From contig NZ_RFLY01000006.1 of assembly GCF_003697345.1 (NCBI RefSeq), forward strand, positions 109,626 through 173,625: a stretch of DNA of 64,000 nucleotides. Direction: 5' to 3'. The notes under the pieces are model-generated. The model was not told where the DNA came from. It searched no databases and worked only from the letters and a program-made list of their open reading frames with translations. Position numbers and translations under genes: made by a program. The DNA comes from Solilutibacter pythonis. Lineage in GTDB: Bacteria; Pseudomonadota; Gammaproteobacteria; Xanthomonadales; Xanthomonadaceae. Below, piece by piece: positions 18,227 to 26,887 of this stretch. Every line of letters starts with the position of its first letter. Position 1 is the stretch's first letter.

Positions 18227-19300
18227 ATGACACTTGCCGCACAGTTCGAAATCGAATACCTGCAATACCTCGCCCCGGATGGCCGGCCCATCGCACCGTT
18301 GCCCTCCGCCCTGAACGATCCCGCCAGACTGGTGGAACTGTTCAAGCGCATGCTGTTCGTACGCACCTTCGACAGCAAGGCGATCGCCCTGCAACGCACC
18401 GGCAAGCTCGGCACCTACGCCGCCAGCCTGGGCCATGAAGCCACCCACGTCGGCATCGGCGCCGCGATGGCGCCGGAGGATGTCTTCGCCCCCAGTTACC
18501 GCGAATACGGCGCCCAGTTCATGCGCGGCGTGAAACCGCGCGAAGTGCTGATGTACTGGGGCGGCGACGAACGCGGCAACGATTTCGAGATCCCCCGCAA
18601 CGACTATCCGTGGTGCGTGCCGATCTCCACCCAGATGCTGATGGCCGCCGGCGCCGCGCTCTCGTTCAAGCTGCGTGGGCAGAAACGCGTCGCCGTGGCG
18701 ACCTGCGGCGACGGCGGTTCGTCCAAGACCGATTTCTACGCCGCGGTGAATTCCGGCGGCGCCTTCGAATTGCCGCTGGTGCTGTGCGTGATCAACAACG
18801 GCTGGGCGATCAGCGTGCCGCGCAAGGCGCAGACCGGCGCCAGGACACTGGCCCAGAAGGGCCTGGCCGGCGGCCTGCACTGCCTGCAGGTGGATGGCAA
18901 CGACATCGTCGCCGTGATGGAAGCCATGCGTCTGGCCACCGAACGCGCGCGCAACGGCGAAGGCGCCAGCGTGATCGAGTTCATGACCTACCGCCTGCAC
19001 GACCACACCACCGCCGACGACGCCCGCCGCTATCGTGGCGAGGAAGAGGTCAAGGAAGCCTGGACGCGCGAGCCGTTCATCCGCCTGCGCAAATACCTGA
19101 GCGACCAGAAATTCTGGGACGAAGAACAGGAAAAAGCCTGGGTCGAGGAATGCGGCAAACAGGTGGACATCGAGATCAATGCCTATCTGGAAACCCCGGT
19201 ACAGCCGGTCGAGGCGATGTTCGACCACCTCTACGCCGACATGCCCACCGACGTGCGCCGCCAGCGCGAAACCGCGATCGCCCTGGAGAAGCGCGCATGA
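18227..19300 (+). CDS. pdhA: 2-oxoacid dehydrogenase E1 component, alpha subunit
   Basis: 357 residues from the ATG at 18227, with GGAAAG about 6 bases upstream. The thiamine pyrophosphate fold is clear: GDGGSSKTDFYAAVN through CVINNGWAIS is the GDG...NN cofactor motif, and YRLHDHTTADDARRYR is the E1-alpha phosphorylation-loop region. With E1-beta it decarboxylates a 2-oxoacid, most likely pyruvate, though branched-chain oxoacids cannot be excluded from sequence. First of a four-gene operon with overlapping ends. Confidence 0.92.
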   Translation: MTLAAQFEIEYLQYLAPDGRPIAPLPSALNDPARLVELFKRMLFVRTFDSKAIALQRTGKLGTYAASLGHEATHVGIGAAMAPEDVFAPSYREYGAQFMRGVKPREVLMYWGGDERGNDFEIPRNDYPWCVPISTQMLMAAGAALSFKLRGQKRVAVATCGDGGSSKTDFYAAVNSGGAFELPLVLCVINNGWAISVPRKAQTGARTLAQKGLAGGLHCLQVDGNDIVAVMEAMRLATERARNGEGASVIEFMTYRLHDHTTADDARRYRGEEEVKEAWTREPFIRLRKYLSDQKFWDEEQEKAWVEECGKQVDIEINAYLETPVQPVEAMFDHLYADMPTDVRRQRETAIALEKRA

Positions 19301-20319
19301 GCAAGACCACGAAGAACCCGCAGGACATGCCCAAGGAAGCCGCGCCGATCACCCTGATCGAATCCATCACCCAGGCGCTCGCCTGGGAACTGAAACACGA
19401 CGAACGCGTGGTGGTGCTGGGCGAGGATGTCGGCGTCAACGGCGGCGTGTTCCGCGCCACCGCCGGCCTCAGCGCGCAATTCGGCCCCGAACGCGTGATC
19501 GACACCCCGCTGGACGAAACCACCATCGCCGGCCTCACCGTCGGCATGGCCTCGCAGGGCATGCGCCCGGTGGCCGAGGCGCAGTTCGACGGCTTCATGT
19601 ACCCGATGGTCGATTTCATCGTCTGCCACGCCGCGCGCATGCGCTACCGCACCCGCGGCCGCCTGCACTGCCCGATGGTGCTGCGCGTGCCGTGGGGCGG
19701 CGGCATCCGCGCGCCGGAGCACCACAGCGAAGCCAACGAAGCCATCTTCACCAACGTGCCCGGTCTGCGCGTGGTGATGCCCTCCAGCCCGCAGCGCGCC
19801 TACGGCCTGCTGCTGGCGGCGATCCGCGATCCCGACCCGGTGATCTACATGGAACCCAAGCGCATCTACCGCCAGTACAAGGAGCTGGTACCCGACGACG
19901 GCGAAGCGCTGCCGCTGGATGTCTGCTACGTGCTGCGCGACGGCGGCGACGTCACGCTCGTGACCTGGGGCGCGCAAGTGAAGGAAACGCTGGAGGCGGC
20001 CGAGAAACTGGCCGCCGAGGGCATCAGCGCCGAAGTGATCGACGTCGCCACGCTGAAACCGCTCGATTTCGACACCATCGCCGAGTCGGTCGCCAAGACC
20101 GGCCGCTGCGTGATCGTGCACGAAGCCGCCAAGACCGCCGGCTTCGGCGCCGAGGTCGCCGCGCGCGTGGCCGAGGAATGCCTGTTCGACCTGCTCGCGC
20201 CGGTCGAGCGGGTCACCGGCTACGACACGCACATCCCGCTGTTCCGCCTTGAAATGAAGTACCTGCCGAGCGTGGACAAGATCCTCGCCGCCGCCCGCCG
20301 CGCGATGGCGCATCGTTGA
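19297..20319 (+). CDS. pdhB: 2-oxoacid dehydrogenase E1 component, beta subunit
   Basis: 340 residues, starting in an ATGA overlap with pdhA. Typical E1-beta features: VVVLGEDVGVNGGVFRAT, RVIDTPLDETTIAGLTVGMA, APEHHSEANEAIFTNVPGL, and the C-terminal transketolase domain containing LVTWGAQVKETLEAAE and EVIDVATLKPLDFDTI. Forms the alpha2beta2 E1 with PdhA. The first ~15 residues are a polar extension before ITLIESITQAL. Confidence 0.94.
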   Translation: MSKTTKNPQDMPKEAAPITLIESITQALAWELKHDERVVVLGEDVGVNGGVFRATAGLSAQFGPERVIDTPLDETTIAGLTVGMASQGMRPVAEAQFDGFMYPMVDFIVCHAARMRYRTRGRLHCPMVLRVPWGGGIRAPEHHSEANEAIFTNVPGLRVVMPSSPQRAYGLLLAAIRDPDPVIYMEPKRIYRQYKELVPDDGEALPLDVCYVLRDGGDVTLVTWGAQVKETLEAAEKLAAEGISAEVIDVATLKPLDFDTIAESVAKTGRCVIVHEAAKTAGFGAEVAARVAEECLFDLLAPVERVTGYDTHIPLFRLEMKYLPSVDKILAAARRAMAHR

Positions 20320-20678
20320 TGCGGCAGGCACGCGTCATCGCCGCGCACCGCGTCCCGGATCACCCGCCGATCCGGGTCGGCGTCGGCGAGCGCGTGCGGC
20401 TGGGCGGGCGCGATGGCGATTGGCCGGCGTTCGTCTGGATCACCCGCGCCGATGGCCTGGGCGGCTGGATACCCCGCGACCTCCTCGCCGCCGAACCCGA
20501 CGGTCGCCATGCCATCGCGCAAGATACCTACGACACCCTCGAACTGGCGGCGGACGCCGGCGAAACCCTGCGCCTCTACCGCGAACAAGCCGGCTGGTGG
20601 TGGGCGGAAAACCGACATGGCGCCCGGGGCTGGTTCCCGGCACGCCACCTTGAATCGAAAAAAGGACATTCCGAATGA
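20319..20678 (+). CDS. SH3-like domain protein inside the dehydrogenase operon
   Basis: 119 residues; ATG at 20319 overlaps the pdhB stop as TGATG. It appears to hold two SH3-like repeats, each ending with a W-x-x-x-x-L/H pattern: FVWITRADGLGGWIPRDLL (about 40-58) and WWWAENRHGARGWFPARHL (about 92-110). No catalytic motif is evident. Location between E1-beta and E2, with overlaps on both sides, suggests it interacts with or helps assemble the complex; this is inference. Confidence 0.75.
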   Translation: MRQARVIAAHRVPDHPPIRVGVGERVRLGGRDGDWPAFVWITRADGLGGWIPRDLLAAEPDGRHAIAQDTYDTLELAADAGETLRLYREQAGWWWAENRHGARGWFPARHLESKKGHSE

Positions 20679-22084
20679 ACAAGAAAACCTTCAACCTCCC
20701 CGACCTCGGCGAAGGTCTGCCGGACGCCACCATCGTCGAATGGCACGTCAAGGAAGGCGATACCGTCAAGCTCGATGACAACCTCGTCTCGATGGAAACC
20801 GCCAAGGCGGTGGTGGACGTGCCCTCGCCAGTCAGCGGCAAGGTGCTGAAACTCGCCGGCGGCGCGGGCGAGGTGATCGTCACCGGCCACATGCTGGCCG
20901 AATTCGAAATGGACATGTCCATGCCGCAACGCGCCGAAGGCCAGGATACCGGCCACCACCACGGCGGCGGGCATTCGGTCGGCGCGCCGGACCCGGCGCC
21001 GGACGACAAAGTGGTCGCCTCAAGCGAAGGCGGCGCGATCCAGGCCGAAGGCAAGCCGCAACCCGAAGCCGCCGACGCCAACGAAAACTCCAAGGCCGAC
21101 GCCGGCACCGTGGTCGGCGCGATGCAAGTCGGCGACCGCGTGCACAGCGAGGCGGCGATGGCCGTCGGTGGCATCAAGGCGGTGCCCGCGGTACGCGCGA
21201 TGGCGCGCAAGCTCGGCATCGACATCGCCCGCGTGCGCGCCTCCGGCCCGGACGGCACCGTCACCATGCAGGACGTGAAACAGGCCGCCGCCGATGGCAG
21301 CGCGAAGCCCGGCCCCGCGCCGGCGCCGCGCGCGGTCGACGCCCCCATGCCCGCCACACGACACGCCGCGCCGCAACCCGCTCAGCGCAGCACGCTCTCG
21401 CAATCGGGCAAACCGATCCGCACCCAGCCGCCGGGTGTCGCCGCCAGCGGCCAGCCCGAGCAACTCAAGGGCGTGCGCCGCAACATGGCCCGAGTGATGG
21501 CCGACGCCCACGCCCAGGTGGTACCGACCACACTGGTGGACGATGCCGACCTGCACGCGTGGATCGGCAAACAGGACATCACCGCGCGGCTGGTGCGCGC
21601 GATCGTCGCCGCCTGCAAGGCCGTGCCGGCGTTGAACGCCTGGTTCGACGGCGAGAAACTCGCCCGCACCCTGCATCCGCACGTCGACATCGGCATCGCC
21701 GTGGATACCGACGACGGCCTGTTCGTACCCGCGCTGCGCAACGCCGACATGCTCGACGCATCCGGCGTTCGCACCGCGATCAAGCGTCTGCGCGCACAGG
21801 TGGAGGAACGCTCGATCCCGTCCTCGGAGCTTTCCGGCTACACCATCTCGCTGTCCAACTTCGGCATGTTCGCCGGCCGCTACGCCACCCCGGTGGTGGT
21901 GCCGCCCTGCGTGGCCATCATCGGCGCCGGCAAGCTGTGCCACGACGTGGTGGCGGTGATCGGCGGCATCGAAGTGCATCGCCGCATTCCGATCTCGCTG
22001 ACCTTCGACCACCGCGCCGCCACCGGCGGCGAGGCCGCGCGCTTCCTCAAGGCCCTGCTGGACGACCTCGCACTCGCGCAATAA
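20675..22084 (+). CDS. pdhC: 2-oxoacid dehydrogenase E2 component (dihydrolipoyl acyltransferase)
   Basis: 469 residues; the ATG overlaps the SH3 gene and follows AAAGGACATT. A single lipoyl domain (about 5-80) has the lipoylated lysine in SMETAKAVVDVPS. Then come a long Ala/Pro/Glu-rich linker, a peripheral-subunit-binding domain (AVRAMARKLGIDIARVRASG, about 170-205), another linker and the C-terminal catalytic domain (about 265-469). The catalytic histidine lies in SLTFDHRAATGGEAARF; the usual HRxxDG aspartate is replaced by Thr. No E3 gene is present in the window. Confidence 0.94.
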   Translation: MNKKTFNLPDLGEGLPDATIVEWHVKEGDTVKLDDNLVSMETAKAVVDVPSPVSGKVLKLAGGAGEVIVTGHMLAEFEMDMSMPQRAEGQDTGHHHGGGHSVGAPDPAPDDKVVASSEGGAIQAEGKPQPEAADANENSKADAGTVVGAMQVGDRVHSEAAMAVGGIKAVPAVRAMARKLGIDIARVRASGPDGTVTMQDVKQAAADGSAKPGPAPAPRAVDAPMPATRHAAPQPAQRSTLSQSGKPIRTQPPGVAASGQPEQLKGVRRNMARVMADAHAQVVPTTLVDDADLHAWIGKQDITARLVRAIVAACKAVPALNAWFDGEKLARTLHPHVDIGIAVDTDDGLFVPALRNADMLDASGVRTAIKRLRAQVEERSIPSSELSGYTISLSNFGMFAGRYATPVVVPPCVAIIGAGKLCHDVVAVIGGIEVHRRIPISLTFDHRAATGGEAARFLKALLDDLALAQ

Positions 22085-22154
22085 CCGCCAAACCCACGCC
22101 GTCGCGGGCATGTGTCCGGTGCCATGCCCACGCCCCATGCCGGTGCCGCTCGAC

Positions 22155-22455
22155 GGGATTCGTCGCACCCGCGGCGGTGCCGGTGGCCGGGCAGCCACAC
22201 GGCGAAATACCTCACGCACGCGGCGATAGCTGTGGACAGGGACACCTCGCGTCGGTGCACGCCGTGGAATTCATCGCACCCGCGGCGGTGCCGGTGGCCG
22301 GGCAGCCACACGGCGAAATACCTCACGCACGCGGCGATAGCTGTGGACAGGGAACACCTCGCGTCGGTGCACGCCGTGGAATTCATCGCACCCGCGACGG
22401 TGCCGGTGGCCGGGCAGCCACACGGCGGAATACCTCACGCACGCGGCGGTGCCAG
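22155..22455. repeat. Tandem 111/112-bp repeat, about 2.7 copies
   Basis: Three head-to-tail copies with periods of 111 then 112 bases. Anchors TCGCACCCGCG occur at 22163, 22274 and 22386 (the third as TCGCACCCGCGA). Copies 1 and 2 are nearly identical, each containing CGATAGCTGTGGACAGGG; the third has substitutions and stops at GCGGCGGTGCCAG. It lies in the roughly 590-base stretch between pdhC and the GGDEF gene, where no convincing gene exists; the frames crossing it are repeat artefacts. Function unknown. Confidence 0.85.
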
Positions 22456-22675
22456 TAGCCCAGCACGCCGCACCACGCCGGCATCCGCGAATACTCTGGC
22501 CAGCACCTGGAGCGATACCCGGCCCCAGACCCTCACATCACACGGGATACCCCGGGACGGGCGACGATGGGCGCACGCGACGATGCCGCCCCGCCCCAAC
22601 CCGACCGGCCAACACAAGCACCTGGGCCACCCCGGCGCCAACGGGCGAATGGGGCTACAGCAGTCGCGCCGGCAA

Positions 22676-23753
22676 TCACGGCGCCAACGCGTCCTCCGCC
22701 AGCGCGATCTGATTACGGCCCTCTCCCTTGGCGCGGTAAAGCGCTTTATCCGCGCGCGCGAACACGCTACGCGGCTCCTCGCGCCTGGGCGCTGACGCCA
22801 ATCGACACCGTCACCCGCTCCGGCAATGCCCGCACCGCCAACCGGATGCGCTCGGCCATCTGGCGCGCGTCCTGGAGACCCGTATCCGGCAGCGCCAGCA
22901 GGATTTCCTCACCACCGTAACGCACCGCCACATCGCCTTGGCGAATGTTCCGCCGCACCACCTTGGCGACCACGCGCAATACATGATCGCCCTCCAAATG
23001 CCCCCGGCTGTCGTTGATGCGCTTGAAGTGGTCGATGTCGATCAACATCAGCGAATAGCCACTCTGACTGAATCGATTGATGGCCTGCGGCTGCGCCATC
23101 AGCTCGCCCAGGGCCGCGCGGTTGAGCAGGCCGGTCAACGCATCGCGGCGCGACTGTTGCTGCAAGGCTTCGTGCTGACGCTGCAATTTGGCCTGGTCAC
23201 GCTCCTGCCACTCCAGTTGCACCTGCTGCACTTTGAGGTGGCGCCGCAATTCCAGCAATTGCTGCACCTGCCGGGCCAGCACCATCAGCACCTGGCGGCC
23301 GGCATCGTCCAACTGGCGCGGCTTGGTGTCGAACACGCAGATCGTGCCCAGCGGATAACCATCGGCGCTCAGGATCGGCATACCGGCATAGAAACGGAAC
23401 CCCGTCTCGCCGATCACCAGGGGGTTCTGCGCGAAGCGCGGATCGGCCAACGTATCCGGCACTTCCATCAACGTCCCGGGCCTGCGAATGGCGTGGTCGC
23501 AAAAAGCGATGGTTCGCGGCGTTTCACAGCTTTCACAACCCCGACGCGCCTTGAACCACTGTCGGTCGCCGTCGATCAACGAGACCATCGACGATGACGC
23601 GCCGATCACCATCTGCGCCAGCGTGACCAAGTCGTCGAAGGATTGCTCCGGCGGCGTATCGACCACGTCGTAACGGTCCAGCGCCGCCTGACGCTGGCAT
23701 TCGTAATCCTCGGAAGCACCGTCAACGGCGCCGAACGGAAGCAACTGTGACAT
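22676..23753 (-). pseudogene. GAF-GGDEF diguanylate cyclase with a frameshift near its 3' end
   Basis: The ATG at 23753 gives a GAF domain (about residues 40-170), a glutamine-rich helix (about 160-202) and a GGDEF domain from about 203, with the signature RYGGEEI at 278-284. This frame stops at 22767, right after VTVSIGVSAQARGAA. The missing end of the domain (VFARADKALYRAKGEGRNQ, then a stop at 22676) is encoded just downstream in another frame. A one-base indel around 22785-22795, real or a sequencing error, splits the gene. If intact it would make cyclic di-GMP. Upstream 161 bases to trpS. Confidence 0.8.
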
Positions 23754-23914
23754 CACCAAGCCACGCGGAAGTGAAAGACAAGACACACGGAAGAAACTAT
23801 TGCATTATGCCCACCAGCCTACATGAAGGCCGAGCTTTTCAGACCCTACAGATAAAGCCGCGAACCCCGTCACGCACCGCGCTTGATGCCGTTCCTGGCG
23901 ACATGCGGCGCCGC

Positions 23915-25213
23915 TCAATCACCCTGAAGCAGGGCCAGCGCGGTGCTCACCTCCTCGATGCTCACGCCCTGGCCCAACTGGAAATCGCCGGATTCACTCG
24001 GCAGCGCGCCGGATTTCATCGCCGCCACCCGCTGCCCGGCATCGCGCGGGGAGTCGAAACCACGGCTTATCAGCAACAGGCGCTCCCCCCGCATCAGCTT
24101 GAAATGGAATTTGCCGTCGGCCTCGCGGTACTGCTTGAATACCGGCATGACGGCGGCTTTTTCACGCGTTTGCGTCGATTCGCCGCACATCGCGCCGGAC
24201 AAGTCGCGCAACCCCACCACCTCGCGCAAGCGGGCCAGTCTCGGGCGGGCATGGCGCTCGCGCAGGCGCGCGCCGCCCTCGCGCAGGATGGCTTCGATAT
24301 CCGCGGGCCGGGCGATCAGCGCGTCGTACTTCTCCCTAAGCGGCGCGACTTCCGTTTCGATGCGTTCGAACAACTTCCGCTTCGCATCGCCCCAGCCGAT
24401 GCCCTCGGCGAACGCCTGGCGCATCGCCGCGGCTTCCTCCTGGCTGGCGAACGCTTGATAAAGCTGGAACAACGCCGAGCCTTCGGCCTCCTTTGGCTCG
24501 CCGGGCGCGCGCGAATCGGTGACGATCGACATCACCAGTTTCTTAAGCTCCGCCGGCGGCGCGAACAAGGGAATGGTGTTGCCGTAGCTCTTGGACATCT
24601 TGCGGCCATCCAGCCCCGGCAGCGTCGCCACCTGCGCGTCGATCGCCGCCTCCGGCAGCACGAAATGCTCGCCGCCATACACGTGGTTGAAGCGCTGGCC
24701 GAAATCGCGCGCCATCTCGATGTGCTGGATCTGATCGCGGCCCACCGGCACCCTGTCCGCATCGAAGATCAGGATGTCGGCGGCCATCAACACCGGGTAC
24801 ATGAACAACCCGGCGGTGACGCCGAAATCCTCGTCCTGCCCCTCGGCGCGGTTCTTGTCCACCGCCGCCTTGTAGGCATGGGCGCGATTGAGGATGCCTT
24901 TGCCCGCCACGCAAGTCAGGAACCAGGTCAGCTCGTTGATTTCGGGGATGTCGCTCTGGCGGTAGAACCAATTCTTCTCCACGTCCAGCCCACAGGCCAG
25001 CCAGGTGGCGGCGATCTCCAGCGTGGAACGCTGAGTCCTGGCCGGGTCCTGGGACTTGATCAGACTGTGCAGATCGGCCAGAAAATAGAAATTCTCCGCC
25101 TCCGCCGACTGCGCGCTGGCCAGGGCCGGGCGAATCGCCCCGACGTAGTTGCCCAGATGCGGCGTGCCCGAAGTGGTGATGCCGGTGAGGATGCGAAGCG
25201 GACGTGCGGACAT
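23915..25213 (-). CDS. trpS: Tryptophanyl-tRNA synthetase with C-terminal extension
   Basis: Charges tRNA-Trp. 432 residues, longer than the usual ~330-350. Class I signatures: the HIGH-like TPHLGNYVG at about 17-25 and KMSKS in GRKMSKSYGN (about 203-212). The last ~76 residues (MPVFKQYREADGKFHFKLM, then LLISRGFDSPRDAGQRVAAM) look like a DUF1508/YegP-type domain rather than part of the catalytic core. Such extension is, to my recollection, usual in this bacterial order; its function is unknown. Confidence 0.95.
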   Translation of the reverse strand: MSARPLRILTGITTSGTPHLGNYVGAIRPALASAQSAEAENFYFLADLHSLIKSQDPARTQRSTLEIAATWLACGLDVEKNWFYRQSDIPEINELTWFLTCVAGKGILNRAHAYKAAVDKNRAEGQDEDFGVTAGLFMYPVLMAADILIFDADRVPVGRDQIQHIEMARDFGQRFNHVYGGEHFVLPEAAIDAQVATLPGLDGRKMSKSYGNTIPLFAPPAELKKLVMSIVTDSRAPGEPKEAEGSALFQLYQAFASQEEAAAMRQAFAEGIGWGDAKRKLFERIETEVAPLREKYDALIARPADIEAILREGGARLRERHARPRLARLREVVGLRDLSGAMCGESTQTREKAAVMPVFKQYREADGKFHFKLMRGERLLLISRGFDSPRDAGQRVAAMKSGALPSESGDFQLGQGVSIEEVSTALALLQGD

Positions 25214-25322
25214 GGAAAAAACGCGTTGCGGGTGGAAACGCCGATTTTACTCCGCGCGACACCTCAACCCCGCCCGCGACGATGGCGCGTTGTTGCAGGC
25301 ACACCCCTTCCAGGACACCGCC

Positions 25323-26114
25323 ATGCGCCGCCTGCTTTCCATCCTCCCGCTTTCGCTCGGCCTGCTTGTCACGCCCGCCGCCGACGCACTCACGCCACCG
25401 CGCCCCCACCTGGTGAGCCTGCAACTGCTCGACCGCGAAGAGGGCCGCGTCCTGCCCGCCTACCCCCATCGCGGCGAACGCTGGGTGGCCGGCCAGCCCG
25501 GCCACCGCTACGCCGTGCGCCTCGTCAACCACACCGACCGCCGGGTGCTGGTGGTGCTATCGGTCGATGGCGTCAACGCCGTCACCGGCGAAACCGCCGC
25601 CCCACGCCAATCCGGCTACGTGTTGGCCCCGAGGCAAAGCACCGAAATCGAAGGCTGGCGCAAGTCGATGGACGAAGTCGCGCAGTTCGTCTTCACCCGG
25701 CTGCCGGACAGCTATGCCGCGCGCACCGGACGCCCGGACAACGTCGGCGTGGTCGGGATCGCGGTGTTCGAGGAACGCATGGCGCGTCCGCCTCGGCCAG
25801 CACCGGTGGCGGCTGCGCCCGCCGCCAGCGCCGTCATGGAAAGGGAGGCCGGCGCCGTCATGGAAAAGGAAGCCAGTGCCGATAACCTCGCACGCCAGCG
25901 GGTCGGCACCGGCCATGGCGAGCGCGAATGGTCGCCGGCCTCGCGCACCGATTTCATCCGCGCCAGCCGCGCCCCCGCGCAGATCGGGCAGTTGCGCTAC
26001 GACCACCGGGAACGGCTGGCGGCGATGGGCATCCTGCCGCGCCAGCGGCCTTGGCGCGGTGACGCCCCACGCGCGTTCCCCGGCGGTTTCGTGCCGGACC
26101 CGCCGCGGCGCTGA
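25323..26114 (+). CDS. Secreted conserved protein of unknown function
   Basis: 263 residues from the ATG at 25323, with a Sec signal peptide (MRRLLSILPLSLGLLVTPAA, cleavage after ADA). The conserved core is about 60-165: YAVRLVNHTDRRVLVVLSVD, NAVTGETAAPRQSGYVLAPR, then TEIEGWRKSMDEVAQFVFT, a pattern shared by uncharacterised proteobacterial exported proteins. The C-terminal 100 residues are proline/alanine/arginine rich. Divergent from trpS. No function can be assigned. Confidence 0.8.
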   Translation: MRRLLSILPLSLGLLVTPAADALTPPRPHLVSLQLLDREEGRVLPAYPHRGERWVAGQPGHRYAVRLVNHTDRRVLVVLSVDGVNAVTGETAAPRQSGYVLAPRQSTEIEGWRKSMDEVAQFVFTRLPDSYAARTGRPDNVGVVGIAVFEERMARPPRPAPVAAAPAASAVMEREAGAVMEKEASADNLARQRVGTGHGEREWSPASRTDFIRASRAPAQIGQLRYDHRERLAAMGILPRQRPWRGDAPRAFPGGFVPDPPRR

Positions 26115-26252
26115 GCAATGCGAATGGCGCCGTCGTCACCTCACATGCACGAATCGGCGACGGCGCCTTTACGCCCATGCCTCCATCCTGTTCTCCAACG
26201 GCACCGCCGTTGGCGCGCAAGCGCATCCTTTCCCGATACAGGAGCACGCACC

Positions 26253-26459
26253 ATGAACAAGGACATCATCTCCGGCAAGTGGAAGCAGTTGAAAGGCAAG
26301 GCCCAGGCCAAATGGGGCGACCTCACCGACGACGTCTTCGACGTGGCCGAGGGCGATCGCAACTACCTCGCCGGCAAGCTGCAAGAGAAGTACGGCTGGG
26401 CGCGCGAACGCGCCGAGGACGAGGTCAACGCCTTCGAGAAGATGATCGAGAACGATTGA
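26253..26459 (+). CDS. CsbD-family stress protein
   Basis: 68 residues with a strong AGGAG about 9 bases before the ATG. The CsbD pattern is clear: [21 protein letters not shown] at the start and [17 protein letters not shown] near the end. CsbD-like proteins are abundant, small, hydrophilic and induced by general stress; molecular function is not established. Confidence 0.92.
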   Translation: MNKDIISGKWKQLKGKAQAKWGDLTDDVFDVAEGDRNYLAGKLQEKYGWARERAEDEVNAFEKMIEND

Positions 26460-26540
26460 CCCACGGGCATCGGCTGGCGGCCGCGCAATGCGGCCCGCCT
26501 CCGGCCCGGACACTGGCCGGACATGCCGATACGATGAAAA

Positions 26541-26563
26541 AAGGCCGGGTAATCCCCGGCCTT
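26541..26563. terminator. Intrinsic terminator between csbD-like and entericidin genes
   Basis: Stem AAGGCCGGG / CCCGGCCTT with loop TAATC, preceded by an A run and followed by TTCG. It lies between convergent genes and can act on both strands. Confidence 0.85.
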
Positions 26564-26590
26564 TCGTTCGATTTCGAGCCTGTGGGCTGA

Positions 26591-26740
26591 TCAGCACTTG
26601 CCGTCCTTGCAGTCCTGCGCCTTGCCTTCCATCTTCTCGCCCACCTTCTGCACGTCCTTGCCGGCGCCGGCGACGGTATTGCAGGCGGTCAGGCCCAACG
26701 AAAACATGGCCAACAGGGAAACGATGATCAAACGCTTCAT
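26591..26740 (-). CDS. Entericidin-like small lipoprotein
   Basis: 49 residues, read directly from the sequence. N-terminus MKRLIIVSLLAMFSLGLTAC carries a lipobox (LTAC, acylated Cys20), followed by NTVAGAGKDVQKVGEKMEGK and a C-terminal CKDGKC. This matches the entericidin A/B family of stress-linked outer-membrane lipoproteins (bacteriolytic toxin/antidote in E. coli). Single copy here. An AGGAGC site precedes the start by about 6 bases. Confidence 0.9.
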   Translation of the reverse strand: MKRLIIVSLLAMFSLGLTACNTVAGAGKDVQKVGEKMEGKAQDCKDGKC

Positions 26741-26887
26741 GGATAGCTCCTTTTGCTTGGGGAAACGGGGGGGCCTGCGCAGAGCAGGCCGCGCTCGACC
26801 ATGGAACCCTTCCGCGCGTGAATCCTCCGTGTAGTGTCCGCTGTCCGGGTATCCGCATTCAGTCGCCGGCCGGGTTGGCCGGTCAAT

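Noticed and set aside
22155..22455. CRISPR array
   Set aside because: The copies adjoin without unique spacers and the unit is 111 bases, far longer than a CRISPR repeat; no cas genes nearby.
22112..22795. Open frames across the 111-bp repeats
   Set aside because: They exist only because the repeat period is a multiple of three; the 112-base second period breaks the pattern and no protein family is matched.
23747..25885. 712-codon plus-strand open frame
   Set aside because: Antisense to trpS, which has HIGH and KMSKS motifs, and out of frame with the exported protein at 25323.
26861..26883. Terminator after arginase
   Set aside because: A CCGGCC/GGCCGG stem exists but no T tract follows on the minus strand, so support is too weak.
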